From Sanguinoderma infundibulare (taxonomy: Eukaryota > Basidiomycota > Agaricomycetes > Polyporales > Polyporaceae): a stretch of DNA of 64,000 bases. Positions 53,066-64,000 of this stretch are shown here, one piece after another. The notes under the pieces were generated by a model that saw only the letters and a list, made by a program, of their open reading frames with translations, was not told where the DNA came from and made no database searches. A program made the position numbers and the translations under genes. Positions within the stretch are counted from its first letter, which is position 1; the number at the start of each line of letters is the position of its first letter. The stretch lies in the NCBI GenBank assembly GCA_032821775.1, contig JAVLRN010000013.1, forward strand, positions 682,001 to 746,000, in the 5' to 3' direction.

Positions 53066-56000
53066 TTACTCGGCAGGCGCGGCGGCAAGCGACTGCAGCA
53101 GCTTTTCGATCCTCCCCATCTGGTTCGTCAGTCCCTCCAATCTGCGCTCGAGAGCCCCAAGCCGGTTCTCCGTGTTCTCTGAGTCGTTTGTCGTTTCTTC
53201 CTGTTTCTCCGCCTCCACACAGCGGACAAGGTTGTGCGTCGATAGATGGCGCTCGCCATGGTTGAAGCCGGCGTGCATCTCGTCGCATTCCCAGCAGATG
53301 AACGCCTTAGAGCTCTCTGCTTTATGATCAACGATGGGATATGATGGATACGGATCAATGATAACGTACCCGGGCAGTCAATGCAATACAAGCAGGGTTG
53401 AGACACGGGACCCTCGCACTTGAGACAAGTCAGTGTGACGACCTCGTCCTCCGATTCGGAATCTGAAGACGCCATGGCCTCGCGCCTTGCAGCCTTCTTC
53501 TCCGGCATACTCATCGCACCATCGTCGTTTTCTCCTTCTCCTTCCTTGCCCTCCTCGGACAGCTTCACGTCTTCTCCCTTCCTCTGTTCCTCCGCCTTCT
53601 TCAACAGCTTCTTTGCGCGCTCCAGTCCGGCCTTCGCAGTGCCCAAGACCTTGCCAATCTCGCGGTAGTGCAGGATGGGAGTGCGGATCTTGACGAAGTC
53701 ATGCGTAGGAAGGTGCGGCGAGGTGATGTCGTCGCGGGTCTCGATCCTGCACCCCACGCATGCAGGCTTGTCGCAGAAGTCGAATGTAAAACGAGAGCCG
53801 CACTCCATGCAGACCACGCGCGTGCCGTAGATCGGGTCACCGCAGTTGTCGCACACGATGTCACTGTTCAGAGCGGGTCAATATTCATAACGTCCATTGT
53901 GACCCGGACAGAACTCGCAAGGAGGATGCTCACAAATGGGCGGGAACGGCGCGCAGCCTGTACTCCTGGAGGACGTAGAAGCACCGCACGTCGTCGAACG
54001 TCGACCGATGGTCGAGCACCCCGAACCGCTGAAGGTCCTCGTCCGTGAGCCGGCTGTCCGTCTCCTTCTGCAGCAGCTCAAGGTACTCCCGCCGTATGTC
54101 CCGTCGATCCTTGAGGTACGACCACGAGAACAGCCTGCGTCGCACCTGGTTGTGTGTCGCAGTCAGCGCGTACTTCCACAGGGCCTTCACCTTATTCTCC
54201 ACGAACTCCTTCGGGTGCGGCCGGTCGACCATGACCTCTGGCGGGACGCACTTCAAGACGAACGTCCACGGCTGGTCGTCCTTCGCATACCCCCACTTGC
54301 CCGAGAGCGTCTGCCCGTCCTCGTCGAGCGTCCCCGTCCAGTACGTCTTCTTCAGGCGCGCGACGAATGTCCGCGAGAAGGAGTACTCGACAGTGCCGTC
54401 GTCGTTTGTCGTGTACTCGCCGAGGATGTGGAAGGCGGTCCCGTTCGCGCCGACCGCGCTGCCTTCGTATGTCTTGTGGTCCGTCGACGCGTGGAGGCAG
54501 AACGTGATCATGGGCATGATCAGGTCGTCTTCTGCGGTTTGGTTGCCGTTCCATCGACCTAGACTGCAAACCGTGACACGAAGGCGCATCTGTCAGCGCA
54601 CCGCAGAGCGCGAAATTTTCGCGAGTTAAGTAAAAATACCGACATGAGGCGAACAGCTTCATCCGCTGCCGCGTCGTTTTCAGTGATGGTGTCCTCCACC
54701 GGCGGGGCATACAAGTCGTCTGCCGCGGAGGGATAGTTGAGGAGCTTGCTAACGTCCACATTCTGGTCCTCCTCCGCCTCGTCGTACTCGACCTCGAGGA
54801 ATTCGAGTGTCCGCAGGTTGTCAAGCGACCAGAATTTCTCCGAATCGTGCCAAAAATCGAACTGATGTGCGCAATTAGCAGCGTGAGAGGGGGACGTTAA
54901 TTATCCTGACGTACCAATTCGCTTGCGAAGGCCTTGAACTGTGGTCCGGGATCCAGTTTTTGTTGTTTGAAAAGAGCTGTTCAGCGATGAGATCGGTTGA
55001 GTGCTGACGAGAAGCCACAAACACGGACAGGAACGGGATGAACAACTGCGACGTACCCTCGAGATCATCATGACGTTGTGTAATAGCGTCGAAAACCCAA
55101 ACTATGGTATCCGCAGAATCCCACAGCTCATCTTTGTGGATGACCGTGTTACGACAGAGGCGGAAGATCTCAAAGTCGCGATGGAGAAGGAGCCACACAA
55201 GAGGGAAGAGATACTGCAGTGGGTTCCATGTGGATCTAGTACTTCATCCATCAACACGAGATGCTGCTCACCTTCTCGATGCGGCCCGGCCCAGTGACGA
55301 GCAACAGGGTGTCCATCGCATCGATGTCGTACTTGACCGTCTCCAGGCCTTCCCGCAAGCGTTGCTCCTCGGCCTCGACGTAACTCTTGAAGCGCTCCTG
55401 GAGCGAATCCGCTTGGTACGTCTTGACGAGCGAGGACGTGAGAGTGCATATTTTCTGCCAGACGGTCTGCAGGTACTTGTCGACAGCGCTCCGGTTCGCG
55501 GGGTGGATCTGCGACCGGATCGCGAACATTTTTGCGCAGATGCTCACGATCATGTCCCTGTACTTTGTTGCGGTCATCTGCCAGCCAATCGCCCAATATG
55601 CCAGCCAATGGGGGAGACTGAGGAAGTGCCGGTCAGTGCCGATTCGCGTTGCACGATCCCCCCACTGTATTGGACGTACCTCCAGCCCTTCGGACGCGAC
55701 GCAGTGAGATTGTTTACTTCCGCGATGGTGATAAAGCCTGAGGCGTCGTCGTCGAACGCTTCGGCGATGGCCTGGAGCCTGTTGATATTGATCCACTCCA
55801 GAGCCCACTCGTCCTGGTCGGCCACCCTACTTGAAACCGCGTCTCCATGAGCGACTTTGTGCTTTCGTTCGACCTCCTGACGGTAATAGTCTCGTAGTGC
55901 GAGCACGAAGTGGCGCGCCTTAACATGCCCCGGCCATCGCTATGTAATGGTGCAAGGTTAGCTATCCAGAACGACTACAATCGCCGTGTTCTTACCATCT

Positions 56001-57559
56001 CCTTCCATATTTCGTGTATGTCCTAGGATTGAATAGATCAGTGACTAAGCAAGACCATGTGAAAGGATCACTGAAAACGTACAGGGTCAATGATTCTGTC
56101 GTGCGGGCCAGAAGTGACGGCTTGGATCACGCGATCACCTTCGTGATGCATCATCCGGCGCATCTCCTCTGCCAGCTCTCGCTGCTGCATCTTGAACTTA
56201 CGCTCAAAGATTTCCAAGTTCTTCTTGATAGCGAGCTCAGGGTTCTCGAAAAGCTCCTGCCTCACCACCGCCAGATCGTCTCCGTTGCTGTTGTGCTCCG
56301 CACCATCCCGCCCACTCCCCCGTTTACCCTGGTCGGCCCCAGCGGCAGACCGGAATCTCAGCAGCTCCTTCAGCGCGTCGTTGTCGCCCATCACCGCCGT
56401 CGGCCCGCCCTTCTTCTGCACGAGCGCCGCGAGCTCCTGCTGCTCGGGCGAGACCGCCTTCGAGAAGAACTCGAGCACCACGTCGATCTTCGCGTCGATC
56501 GCCTTCAGCTTCCGGTTCGCGTCGTCAACGCCGACGCCGATGTGGATCGAGAGAGCGAAGGTAAATGCCTTGCGGCGGTTCGCGAAGAGGTCGACGAAGC
56601 CCTTGAGCGTCCCGTCCCAGATGGAGCCCTTGATGACCTTGACGATGAGCTTCTTCTTGGCATATGTATCGCACGCGTTTGCGCACGTCTTGATGTCCTC
56701 TGCGGTCTGCTTCACGAGCGCCTGCATCCGGTCCTTGATTGTCTGGCCATCGGGCCCGACGGTCTCCTCGTCCTTGATTCCGCGCAGTCTGCGAGTCCAA
56801 TGAGCATGGAAACACAGCATGTACACAGGGGCGAGTGGCGGTGTACGCACTGCAGAAGCGCCTCCATCATGTCGCGCATCTCGACGAAGAGCACGCCGAT
56901 CTTCTTGTCGTTGTCCCGGCGCTTCATGTCCAGCTCGACCACGACGCGGAAAGCGCCGACAGCAACTGTAAATCCAGACGCAAAAGCACTGAATATTCTG
57001 CGATCGACGGCATGAAAGGAGGATAGGACGCACTCCCTATGAACGGGTGCAGCTTGGCCACCTCGTCTAGCGCCTTGACGAGGCCGGGAAGACTGTCGAC
57101 GAGTGTGTTGACGCCTTCTCGGATGGTCTTCATCGCGTCGCTCTCGTACACCGTCTTCATCGGCGAAGCATAGCCTTGCGCAGTCGTGACATCGCCCTGG
57201 ATTGCATTTACGGCGGTGCCTAACAGCACCCCATCGTGAACTTCCTTATCGACGGAAGGAAACACTAAGTACTTACCGGTCATGTTGACAACCTTCAAGA
57301 GCTTCTTGTCGTTGTACGCCTGGACTACTCGATCCGCAGTCCCGATAGCCTGGAGAACCCCATGGAGCTGCTTCGTCATTTCCGACTCTTCATCCTTGCC
57401 GTTCACTGCTGCCTCCGGTAATACAATGACGGGCGCCTGGAGGGCGGGAACTGGTTCAGAGTCGGGGGGTGACGGTAGAGGAGCCCTGGAAGTTGGGGCT
57501 GGAGATCGCGATGTGGACTTGGGTGTCTTGGGACGACCAATACCGAATAATCTCGGCAT
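53066..57559 (-). CDS. EF-hand and ZZ-type zinc-finger protein
   Basis: A long multi-exon minus-strand gene; start ATG at 57559 (MPRLFGIGRPKTPK), stop at 53066. The N-terminal region is helical (LVKALDEVAKLHPFI; then ELDMKRRDNDKKIGVLFVEM after an intron), as in large agaricomycete proteins with a fungal STAND-like N-terminal helical domain. Next come a long coiled helix region (NLEIFERKFKMQQRELAEEM), an EF-hand loop DDDASGFITIAE at 55718-55753 with canonical ligand positions, further helices, and a lipocalin-like or glycan-like beta region (TAFHILGEYTTNDDGTVEYS). Cys clusters follow: CDNCG to CVGC near 53856-53750, and CLKCEG, CLYCIDC, FICWECDEMHAGFNHGERH, as in ZZ fingers. The C-terminal end LEGLTNQMGRIEKLLQSL is a coiled coil. 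Exon boundaries were only checked for the first introns. Function is unknown; Ca2+ and protein binding are inferred. Confidence 0.8.
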
Positions 57560-57795
57560 GATTTGCAAGGACAAGTAGGATGCACGACGTCGACGACGTC
57601 AGCGAGGGGGGGGGAGGAGAAACAATGGCGGCAGGGCGCCGTTTAGCAGCCCCCACTTATAGTCAAATAATCCCCGATAGGCACCGACAGCCCATCAAAC
57701 AGGAGGCTCGCCTTAGTCCCCGAAGCACCGAACCGTCCGCGTCAAGCTTGAAGCTGACGGAGGGCGCCATCGAGCCCGCGCATCAGCGATCAGCA

Positions 57796-57804
57796 TATAT
57801 AAAA
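57796..57804 (+). promoter_or_regulatory. TATA motif before a short ORF
   Basis: TATATAAAA stands 42 bp upstream of the ATG at 57846, a spacing usual for a well-expressed small fungal transcript. No transcript evidence is available. Confidence 0.4.
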
Positions 57805-57845
57805 TTGACATCGTGGCTTCGTCCCTTGAAATACATACAAGGAAT

Positions 57846-57976
57846 ATGTCGCTGTCGATTAGAGTTGATGTCCAAGACTCCGAGTCGGAGCATTCAGGAC
57901 AAATTGACTGCGGGTAAGTAGCCGCCGTCGAATGCTTTGGAAATGTGAGTTTATCGTTCAGATCTACCTCATTCTG
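57846..57976 (+). CDS. Possible very short ORF behind TATA motif
   Basis: ATG at 57846 opens MSLSIRVDVQDSESEHSGQ and runs to a GTAAGT donor at 57914; a plausible acceptor TTCAG ends near 57960. Spliced at these sites the product would be only about 27 residues, ending DCGSTSF. It lacks a CaaX box, so a mating pheromone precursor is not supported. It may be a non-coding transcript or chance. Confidence 0.2.
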
Positions 57977-58902
57977 ATGATGCGAAAGGCAACGCAGGAG
58001 CACAAAGCGGTGCACGCTCCCAAGCACGCCCTTGCACACCCCCATCTAGTTTCAAATAAGAATGCCGGTCGACGTGTTTCCGAACCGTGAAACCAAAAAG
58101 AGTGCGTCAGTACGCCACGCGGACATAAGAGGGAGCAACGACTTACGGCAATTATCTGACAGTAGCACAAATGCCTGCCTTTCGATATTTCCAGCTGTTT
58201 TCAGGTCGATAGGTCTGGGGCTATCATCAACGTCGGCTGTCTACCGACCATGGATCTGAAAACAGCTGTCAACACTCCGTCTGAAAGGACTTTGACAGAC
58301 ACTGCCAAATGTTAACGTACTTGACACTCACGCAACCTCTTGCGGACCATACACGTGTAAGCGCAATACCATCTGCTCCGGATATTTGTTCTATGAAAAC
58401 GAACGCAACATCACAGGTAGCTAACCGAGACCAATCGTGCGTACACGGGTGGGCCAGCACTGGTCAGGAGGCGGGTGCATATCACCAGCGTTATTGTTGC
58501 GTTGTTTTTGTTCGAGCAAAACGATCCATGATTAAAGACGACAAGCAGCGGAGGGACAGAGGACTAGTACGGACAGACGGTGGGGAGTAACCAAAAGGGA
58601 GGATACCATATACGGACGCCGCCTGGCCTAAAAAGGGATAGCCGCCAGGGCGAGGCACCACTTGAAGCTCTCCAAGCCCAAACTTGCACAAACTTGCACC
58701 TCTTTTCTCTCCTGTTGCACTAGCGACAGGCCCACAGCTTCACGACACTATGAAAATAAACAGCATACAATCCGTGGAAGGGGGCGGTCACTGGGCGGTC
58801 ATTTTCGGAATCTTCGAGCATGTGGACGGTGCGCCGTGAGACTGGTGATAAGGGCAACAGATACGCCTACCGCAGGCCGTCACTACTTGACCTCCTCCAG
58901 TC

Positions 58903-60970
58903 ATGTCCAGCAACGAGAAAACGTCCCTCCTCGACGACAAGAAGAGCTTGAACTCAACGAAGGGGAAGTTCCGGCTCGTCATCCATGGAGGTGCGGGGAC
59001 GATGGACAAATCACGCTCTACTCCGGAGCTGCGTGCAGAGTACAAGGCTGCGCTGAGCCGTGCGCTGCTCGCAGGGTACGCCATGTTGGAGGCAGGAGGG
59101 GAGGCGATGGATGCGGCGGTCGCAGCGGTGTCTTCGATGGAAGGTGCGTGCATGAAGTCTCTGAACCCTACTCTGCATGATGAAGCGAGCCGCTTCGGGC
59201 ACGTAGATTGCCCGTTGTTCAATGCCGGAAAGGGCGCGGTGTTCAACGTTGCAGGCAAGGTATGTCTGACTATGTTCAGCTCCCGTGCCGTCATCAATGC
59301 CTGGCTCGACCTCTGTAGAACGAACTCGAAACGTCTCTCATGGTCTCCCGGCCCCCATCGACCCACCCATCCATCCCGTCCGCCCGCCGAGGTGTAGGAA
59401 TCACCCTCCTCACCCACACGCGTAACCCATCCAAGCTCGCCCGTGCCTTGTATCTCTCTCCCGAGGGTGCTCCGCATACCATGTTTTCCGGCACGACCGC
59501 CGAAAGCCTTGGCGCGCCCCATGGTGTCGAGCTCGTGGACGAGAGCTACTTCTTCACCGAGCGGCGCTGGCGTGAGCATAGACGCGGACTGGGGCTCCCC
59601 GAAGAGCCGTTGCCATACCCCACCAAGCCCGGCCACGACCATGAAGACGACACTCGGGTACCTCTGGACCAACTCCCGACGGGCACTGTGGGTGCGGTAG
59701 CGCTGGACGTGCGGGGATGCATTGCGTCCGTGACGTCGACCGGCGGCCGGACGAACAAGCTCGTCGGACGCGTGGGGGACACACCGATGATGGGCGCCGG
59801 ATTCTGGGCCGAAGAATGGACGGTGAGGGGCTTGCCTCGGAGACTCTGGCGACACGTATTGGGCAAGGGAAACAAGGTCGCAGTGGGCATCAGTGGGACC
59901 GGCGATGGAGATGTGAGTCGCAGTTCCTCCTTGTTTCTTGAGCTGAACATGATGTTTCGTCATCCGCAGTACTTCATACGCCTCGCAACCGCTTCTACTG
60001 TCGGGCGCAGGATGAAGTATCTGCACGAGTCCGTGTCTGTAGCAGCAAAGGCCTGCGTCGAGGAGCTTCGCCGGGACGGAGGCATTGGGGGCGTTATCGC
60101 CCTCGACAATGCTGGTCATGGTGAGTCTGCATTGGTCTCCGTACGTTTTAGGACCCCGCTCGCTCTTGCGCCGCGTTCGGTTTCTTTACTGCCCTTTCAG
60201 TCTCGATTGCAACGTGGGTCGCGCACACGAATGGCGCCATGAATTAGTCGCGTTAGTGGTTTTGGTTTTGGATCTTCTGACAAGCTGTTCCTGGTCCTTG
60301 ATCGGAGACCGAGACTCCGGCATGATACTAGTCGCGCGCGCGAAATGACGGGTACGTGAGTTGGAGGACCTGCCCGTCTGAAATTCACTAGACGTACAGC
60401 GGGTGTTTTGGTGGCCATCCTCTTCCCGTCTTTCTTTCCGAGTCATGCCCAACGTCTGGCTATGAAACTATTTGACGCAGAATAACGATTTTCCCGCCTG
60501 GATGTCTACGACTATGGCCGCAGCCAGCAAATCATTTTCTCAGCTTTCTCCCGAGAATCCGTCTTCGTTAGGCTGGTCCAGCGTCATGCCGGTCCCCATG
60601 ATCTTATGGCTTTTCCGGTGTTTTCTACATCTTCAGCGCAGTGAGGGGAGGCTCTGCGCCCTCCGCCTCGAGCCGTGGCTGTGTGCCATGGCTGGCCGGG
60701 AGCGCTGTTTTTTCCCCGTTTTCTCGGGCTTCTCAATAGGCGACGAAGCCGATTCTGAGCGGCCATCGTAGCCGGCTATGACTACGACTATGTAGACGTC
60801 CCGGCGGAAAACCTGGCGTTCCCCTTTGACGCTACGATTGCTCAGAACCGTCTGCTGACTTCTCATGCGCAGTCGCGATGCCGATGAACAGTTCCGGCAT
60901 GTACAGAGGAGTCATTTACGAAGACGGGGTGCCGAAGACCGCGATTTTCGACGACGATGAATTGGACTAG
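58903..60970 (+). CDS. Plant-type L-asparaginase / isoaspartyl peptidase (Ntn hydrolase)
   Basis: Five exons join in frame to 378 residues: 58903-59143, 59207-59259, 59319-59912, 59970-60120, 60873-60970. The protein hydrolyses Asn or beta-aspartyl peptides by family knowledge (ASRGL1-type, threonine N-terminal nucleophile after autocleavage). Visible motifs: KFRLVIHGGAGTM near the start, AALSRALLAGYAMLEAGG, AMDAAVAAVSSMED, CPLFNAGKGAVFN, and the cleavage site GTVGAVALD, where the Thr becomes the nucleophile. GGRTNKLVGRVGDTPMMGAG and GISGTGDGDYFIR shape the active site. The C-terminus NSSGMYRGVIYEDG is standard. The first 20 residues are hydrophilic, with no signal peptide, so a cytosolic location is likely. 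The last intron (752 bp) is more than ten times the usual length here. Confidence 0.9.
60121..60872 (+). other. Unusually long last intron of the asparaginase gene
   Basis: Donor GTGAGT at 60121 and acceptor CGCAG ending at 60872 join CAT-G to TC-GCG-ATG, restoring GHVAMPMNSSGM, so the intron call is firm. Its 752 bp contain no recognised gene, only a 99-codon open frame (60472-60771) without known motifs. An old insertion is possible, but I could not define termini. Confidence 0.7.
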
Positions 60971-61410
60971 AGCGTAGATTTTGTCTATTAGTGAGGCCCG
61001 TATGCAACCCGTATGGTGAGATGTTTTTCGCAATTATCGCAGTCCGAAATCAACGGGATGAGTGCAGCCGAGCCGTGCGGTCCAGGGCAAGTCCAGGGTG
61101 CACTATTCGCGTTCCGTGACAGTCGGGCTTCGCATGCAAGAGAAGCAAGCGTCGCACCCTTAGAGTCATAACGTGTACCGGTACTTACTGTATCGTATGT
61201 TGTCTCCCCTGAACCTATATTCTAGCAAGCCTAATACCTCTCGGCGATCTTTTTCATCCTCCACACAGCTTCACGGATCCAGGTTACCAGCGCACACTCA
61301 CTGTTCCCGGGTTCACGCCGATTGCCTGGAAAACGGTTCACCCGCACGCAAGATGAATCATCACCTATGTATCATGATGCAATAGAGCGCACGCGCCATT
61401 TCAAACTATA
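60971..61410. other. Asparaginase to MFS intergenic region
   Basis: About 440 bp with no gene seen. It should hold the asparaginase terminator and the upstream part of the transporter promoter. Confidence 0.5.
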
Positions 61411-61420
61411 TATACGTATC
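61411..61420 (+). promoter_or_regulatory. TATA-like element of the MFS gene
   Basis: An A/T tract CTATATATAC lies about 85-90 bp upstream of the transporter ATG at 61501. Confidence 0.4.
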
Positions 61421-61500
61421 ATATCTTCCGATAGGCTTCGCCGTCATCGTGTCCTAGGCTTCTCTCCTCACCTACCCGAGTCGACAGGCGCGCGCGCAAG

Positions 61501-63682
61501 ATGTGGCAAGCCGAGTTGGCTAAGGAGGTGCAGAGCTCTGGGGTATCTGTCAACAAGTCGACCGCGAGTGTGGCGACATTTGGCGATCAAGAAATTTCAA
61601 GACCACAGTCGGCGAAGAGTGGAATTGTTGAGGTCGGACTAGGCACATCCCCGCAAGATCAAGCGTGCCACAATCCATCGACTGTACCAGATGGTGGAAC
61701 TACCGCCTGGTTGACCGTCGCAGGAGGGTGAATTGTCACGTCGTCTTCAACACGCCGATGCTAATTCAACCGATGCTTAGTTTCCTTGTGCAGATGTGCG
61801 CCTTTGGGTACGTACCTTGGTCTAATGGCAGCATGAGGGTCATTTCATTGACGTGCGTCGCGAATGCAGTTATACGACATCCTTCGGAGTATTTCAAGGT
61901 GCGAGGCCGAGCATTGACTCACGAGTTATTCCTCGGAACATGCCGCGGGGTGACTCATGCCCGTATTGCAGACTACTACAATCGTGTATACTTGACTGAC
62001 GAGTCGTCCTCGGCCATATCGTATGCTCTTCAAAGGGACTGATACCAACGTCTTGCCAACTAATTATCCATTAGATGGATTGGCAGCATCAACGCTTTCC
62101 TCGTAACTGGGGCAGGTCTCTTCGTCGGCCGACTGTATGACCGCGGATACTTGTAGGCAGCGTCCATCTTGACCATCTTGCCCGCGATGCTGATGCGAAT
62201 CCAGCTATCACCTCCTCTGGGGTGGCTCATTACTACTCTCCTTCTGCCTATTCATGCTATCATTGGCGAAGCCAGATCAGTATTATCAGGTGAAATGACA
62301 TTCTCTTCCCCGCCGTATGACCATGCCTGACACGCGTTTCTCCTCCCCCTTAGATATTCCTCAGCCAAGGCCTAGGAGCCGGTATCGGAGGCGGAATGAT
62401 CTACCTCCCCTCCATCGCCGTCATGTCACAGTACTTCGCCAAGCGTCGCCCACTCGCCATGACGATCGTCGCGTCGGGGTCTTCCCTCGGGGCAGTCGTG
62501 CACCCGATCATGATCAACAACATGCTCCACAACCCCAAGCTCGGCTTCGCGGTCGCGACGCGCGCGAACGCGGGCATGATCGCGGGTCTGCTCCTCATCG
62601 CGTGCGTGCTGATGCGTACTCGTGTCCCGCCGCCGGAGAACCAGTTGAATGTGTGGCAGGCGGCGAAGCGGTTCTCGAGGGATTGGCCGTACGTCTGGGC
62701 TACGGTGGGGTGAGACAACCATTTTTTTGAGAAGGACAACTTGAACGGATGCTCACTCGATGCATTTGCGTCTGCAGGATGACCATCTTCGTGACAGGGT
62801 TCTTCTTCCCCCTGTTCTACATGCAACTCGACTCCGTCAAGCACGGGATCAGCGAGAACTTCTCCTTCTACGTCGTGTGTATCGTGCATTTCTGCCTCCC
62901 GTCAGAGCCGACGAACCCTCATTGCTTGTATCCATCTTTGCGCGTAGCTCGTCATCGCGAACGCAAGCAGTTTCTTCGGGCGGCTCGCACCCGGCTTCGT
63001 TGCGAACAAGCTCGGAGTCGAGAACATCTTCACCGTCGCGGCCTTTGTCTGCGCCACCTTGATGCTGGCCATGATCGGGCTCGGCAGCGTCGCGAGCGCG
63101 GTCGTCATCGCCATCATCTACGGGTTCTTTGCTGGCACGTGTGAGTTGAGAACCGTGATTGCCCCCGCGGACCCGTAGCTGACCTCGTTGGAAGACATCG
63201 CGATGCTAGCACCGTTCTTCACAGTTTTGAGCGACGACATGTCTGAACTCGGGTAGGTGGTTTAAACACCTGCACTGTGGCGCTGGTATTAACATGGACA
63301 TGGACGTTACCGTCAGGGCTCGCATGGGCATAGCGTTTGCCCTAATCGGTAAGCCTTCTGTCCCGTTGGTTAATTTGGCATTCTTTGCGATGCTGATCGA
63401 CACCTGCTTGTCCTTGGACCTTGCCCACAGGTTTTGGTAGTCTCGTCGGTACGCCCATCGACGGAGCGCTGCTCACCGCAGACTACAAGTGGTGGCGACC
63501 TGCGCTGTTCAGCGGGGTGAGTGCTGGACTGCAGCCTGTTCGTGTGACTACGGTTCTGACGGATGACGTGCCAGCTCGCGTGCTTCACGGGCTTCGGGTG
63601 CTACTGTGTGTCTGTGGTCCTTCTTCGTCGGAGACGGGCGAAGGCTATACATGATGATCAGATCACGACGGAGAAAGCATAG
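61501..63682 (+). CDS. MFS transporter, monocarboxylate-transporter-like
   Basis: Thirteen exons join in frame to 474 residues: 61501-61727, 61781-61807, 61870-61898, 61972-62020, 62075-62152, 62205-62289, 62354-62709, 62778-62874, 62948-63140, 63195-63252, 63317-63348, 63431-63516, 63575-63682. After a hydrophilic N-terminus comes VPDGGTTAWLTVAGG, the start of TM1 typical of fungal MCT-like (MCH) carriers, then CAFGYTTSFGVFQDYY. GLFVGRLYDRGYF is the MFS loop 2-3 motif. LGAGIGGGMIYLPSIAVMSQ, FFGRLAPGFVANKLG and LGARMGIAFALIGFGSLVGT match MCT transmembrane segments. The C-terminus is short and basic (LLRRRRAKA). It is a plasma-membrane carrier of a monocarboxylate-like solute by family; the substrate is unknown. 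Frame agreement across all 12 introns indicates an intact gene. Confidence 0.88.
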
Positions 63683-64000
63683 CATGGTAGAGCGTTTTGA
63701 CCATGGAGAGCGAACCGTGACGATTGACTGCTGACGGACATAGACGATATTTAGACAGTAGAGTAATGACTTCATGCGACACCGTGACCTTACAGGCTCT
63801 AGGATGAGCTACGCCACGACCTTTTATGAGCTGGCGTGCGTGATAGTCAAGGCATCAAGGCAGAACCGTCCAAATCTCGCACCGGCCGGAAAGCTCACCA
63901 CGACTAACCACTGTAGTGCGAAACCTACCACAGGCTCCACAAACAATGCGTCGGCCCCCTCCCCTGTGTTCGCTGTGTCTCCTTGGCGAAAGTCTGGGGC
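63683..64000. other. Downstream of the MFS gene
   Basis: About 320 bp with no gene or RNA recognised; the window ends here. Confidence 0.5.

Larger units (their letters stand above)
57587..58902. other. Divergent intergenic region
   Basis: About 1.3 kb between the EF-hand/ZZ gene and the asparaginase gene, which are divergently transcribed. It contains a run of G at 57607-57615, a strong TATA motif at 57796-57804 with a short ORF behind it, and no other recognisable gene. The 3-prime part (58.6-58.9 kb) should hold the asparaginase promoter. Confidence 0.6.

Noticed and set aside
57846..57976. Mating pheromone precursor in the intergenic region
   Set aside because: Neither reading of the second exon ends in a CaaX box, and no receptor or homeodomain gene is nearby.
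63141..63195. Acceptor after CCGTAG at 63178 in the MFS gene
   Set aside because: It puts the next exon out of frame. The acceptor GGAAG at 63194 gives GTYIAMLAPFF in frame, as expected for MCT-like carriers.

Overview
The window looks like nuclear DNA of an agaricomycete basidiomycete. It is GC-rich, genes are split into many exons by GT-AG introns mostly 42-80 bp long (micro-exons of 14, 15 and 28 nt occur), and the gene families are typical of mushroom or wood-decay fungi: a COMT-like O-methyltransferase, a mitochondrial HDHD5/CECR5-type HAD hydrolase, an EF-hand/ZZ zinc-finger protein, a plant-type asparaginase and a monocarboxylate-transporter-like MFS protein. No transposase, reverse transcriptase, rRNA, CRISPR or prokaryotic gene was recognised.

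Positions 1-52966 are a head-to-tail tandem array of a segment of about 11.6 kb. The array ends abruptly at about 52966, so the natural unit junctions are at about 6501/6502, 18099/18100, 29697/29698 and 41341/41342. This gives one left-truncated unit (U0, 1-6501) and four full units: U1 6502-18099, U2 18100-29697, U3 29698-41341, U4 41342-52966. In order, each unit holds a short minisatellite, an unidentified minus-strand exon-like frame, a short-chain dehydrogenase relic on the minus strand, about 3.4 kb without a confident gene, an imperfect 310-bp duplication followed by a poly(A)-binding-protein RRM scrap, a coiled-coil-like minus-strand frame, a 13-exon HAD hydrolase gene and a 9-exon O-methyltransferase gene.

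The genes in the array have fared very differently. I could splice the O-methyltransferase into one open 478-residue protein and find it intact in all five copies. The HAD gene is predicted intact only in U4: U0 and U1 share a destroyed splice acceptor, and U2 and U3 share a 1-nt deletion in exon 1. All four SDR copies lack the catalytic Tyr-x-x-x-Lys segment; U1 and U2 also carry a nonsense codon. This pattern fits amplification that keeps O-methyltransferase copy number while passenger genes decay, although selection cannot be proven from sequence alone. Variant sharing between units is mosaic, which suggests gene conversion or unequal exchange.

Positions 52967-64000 are single copy: an EF-hand/ZZ-finger protein gene on the minus strand (53066-57559), about 1.3 kb of intergenic DNA, an isoaspartyl peptidase/asparaginase gene (58903-60970) whose last intron is unusually long, and a 13-exon MFS transporter gene (61501-63682). 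These flanking genes look intact.
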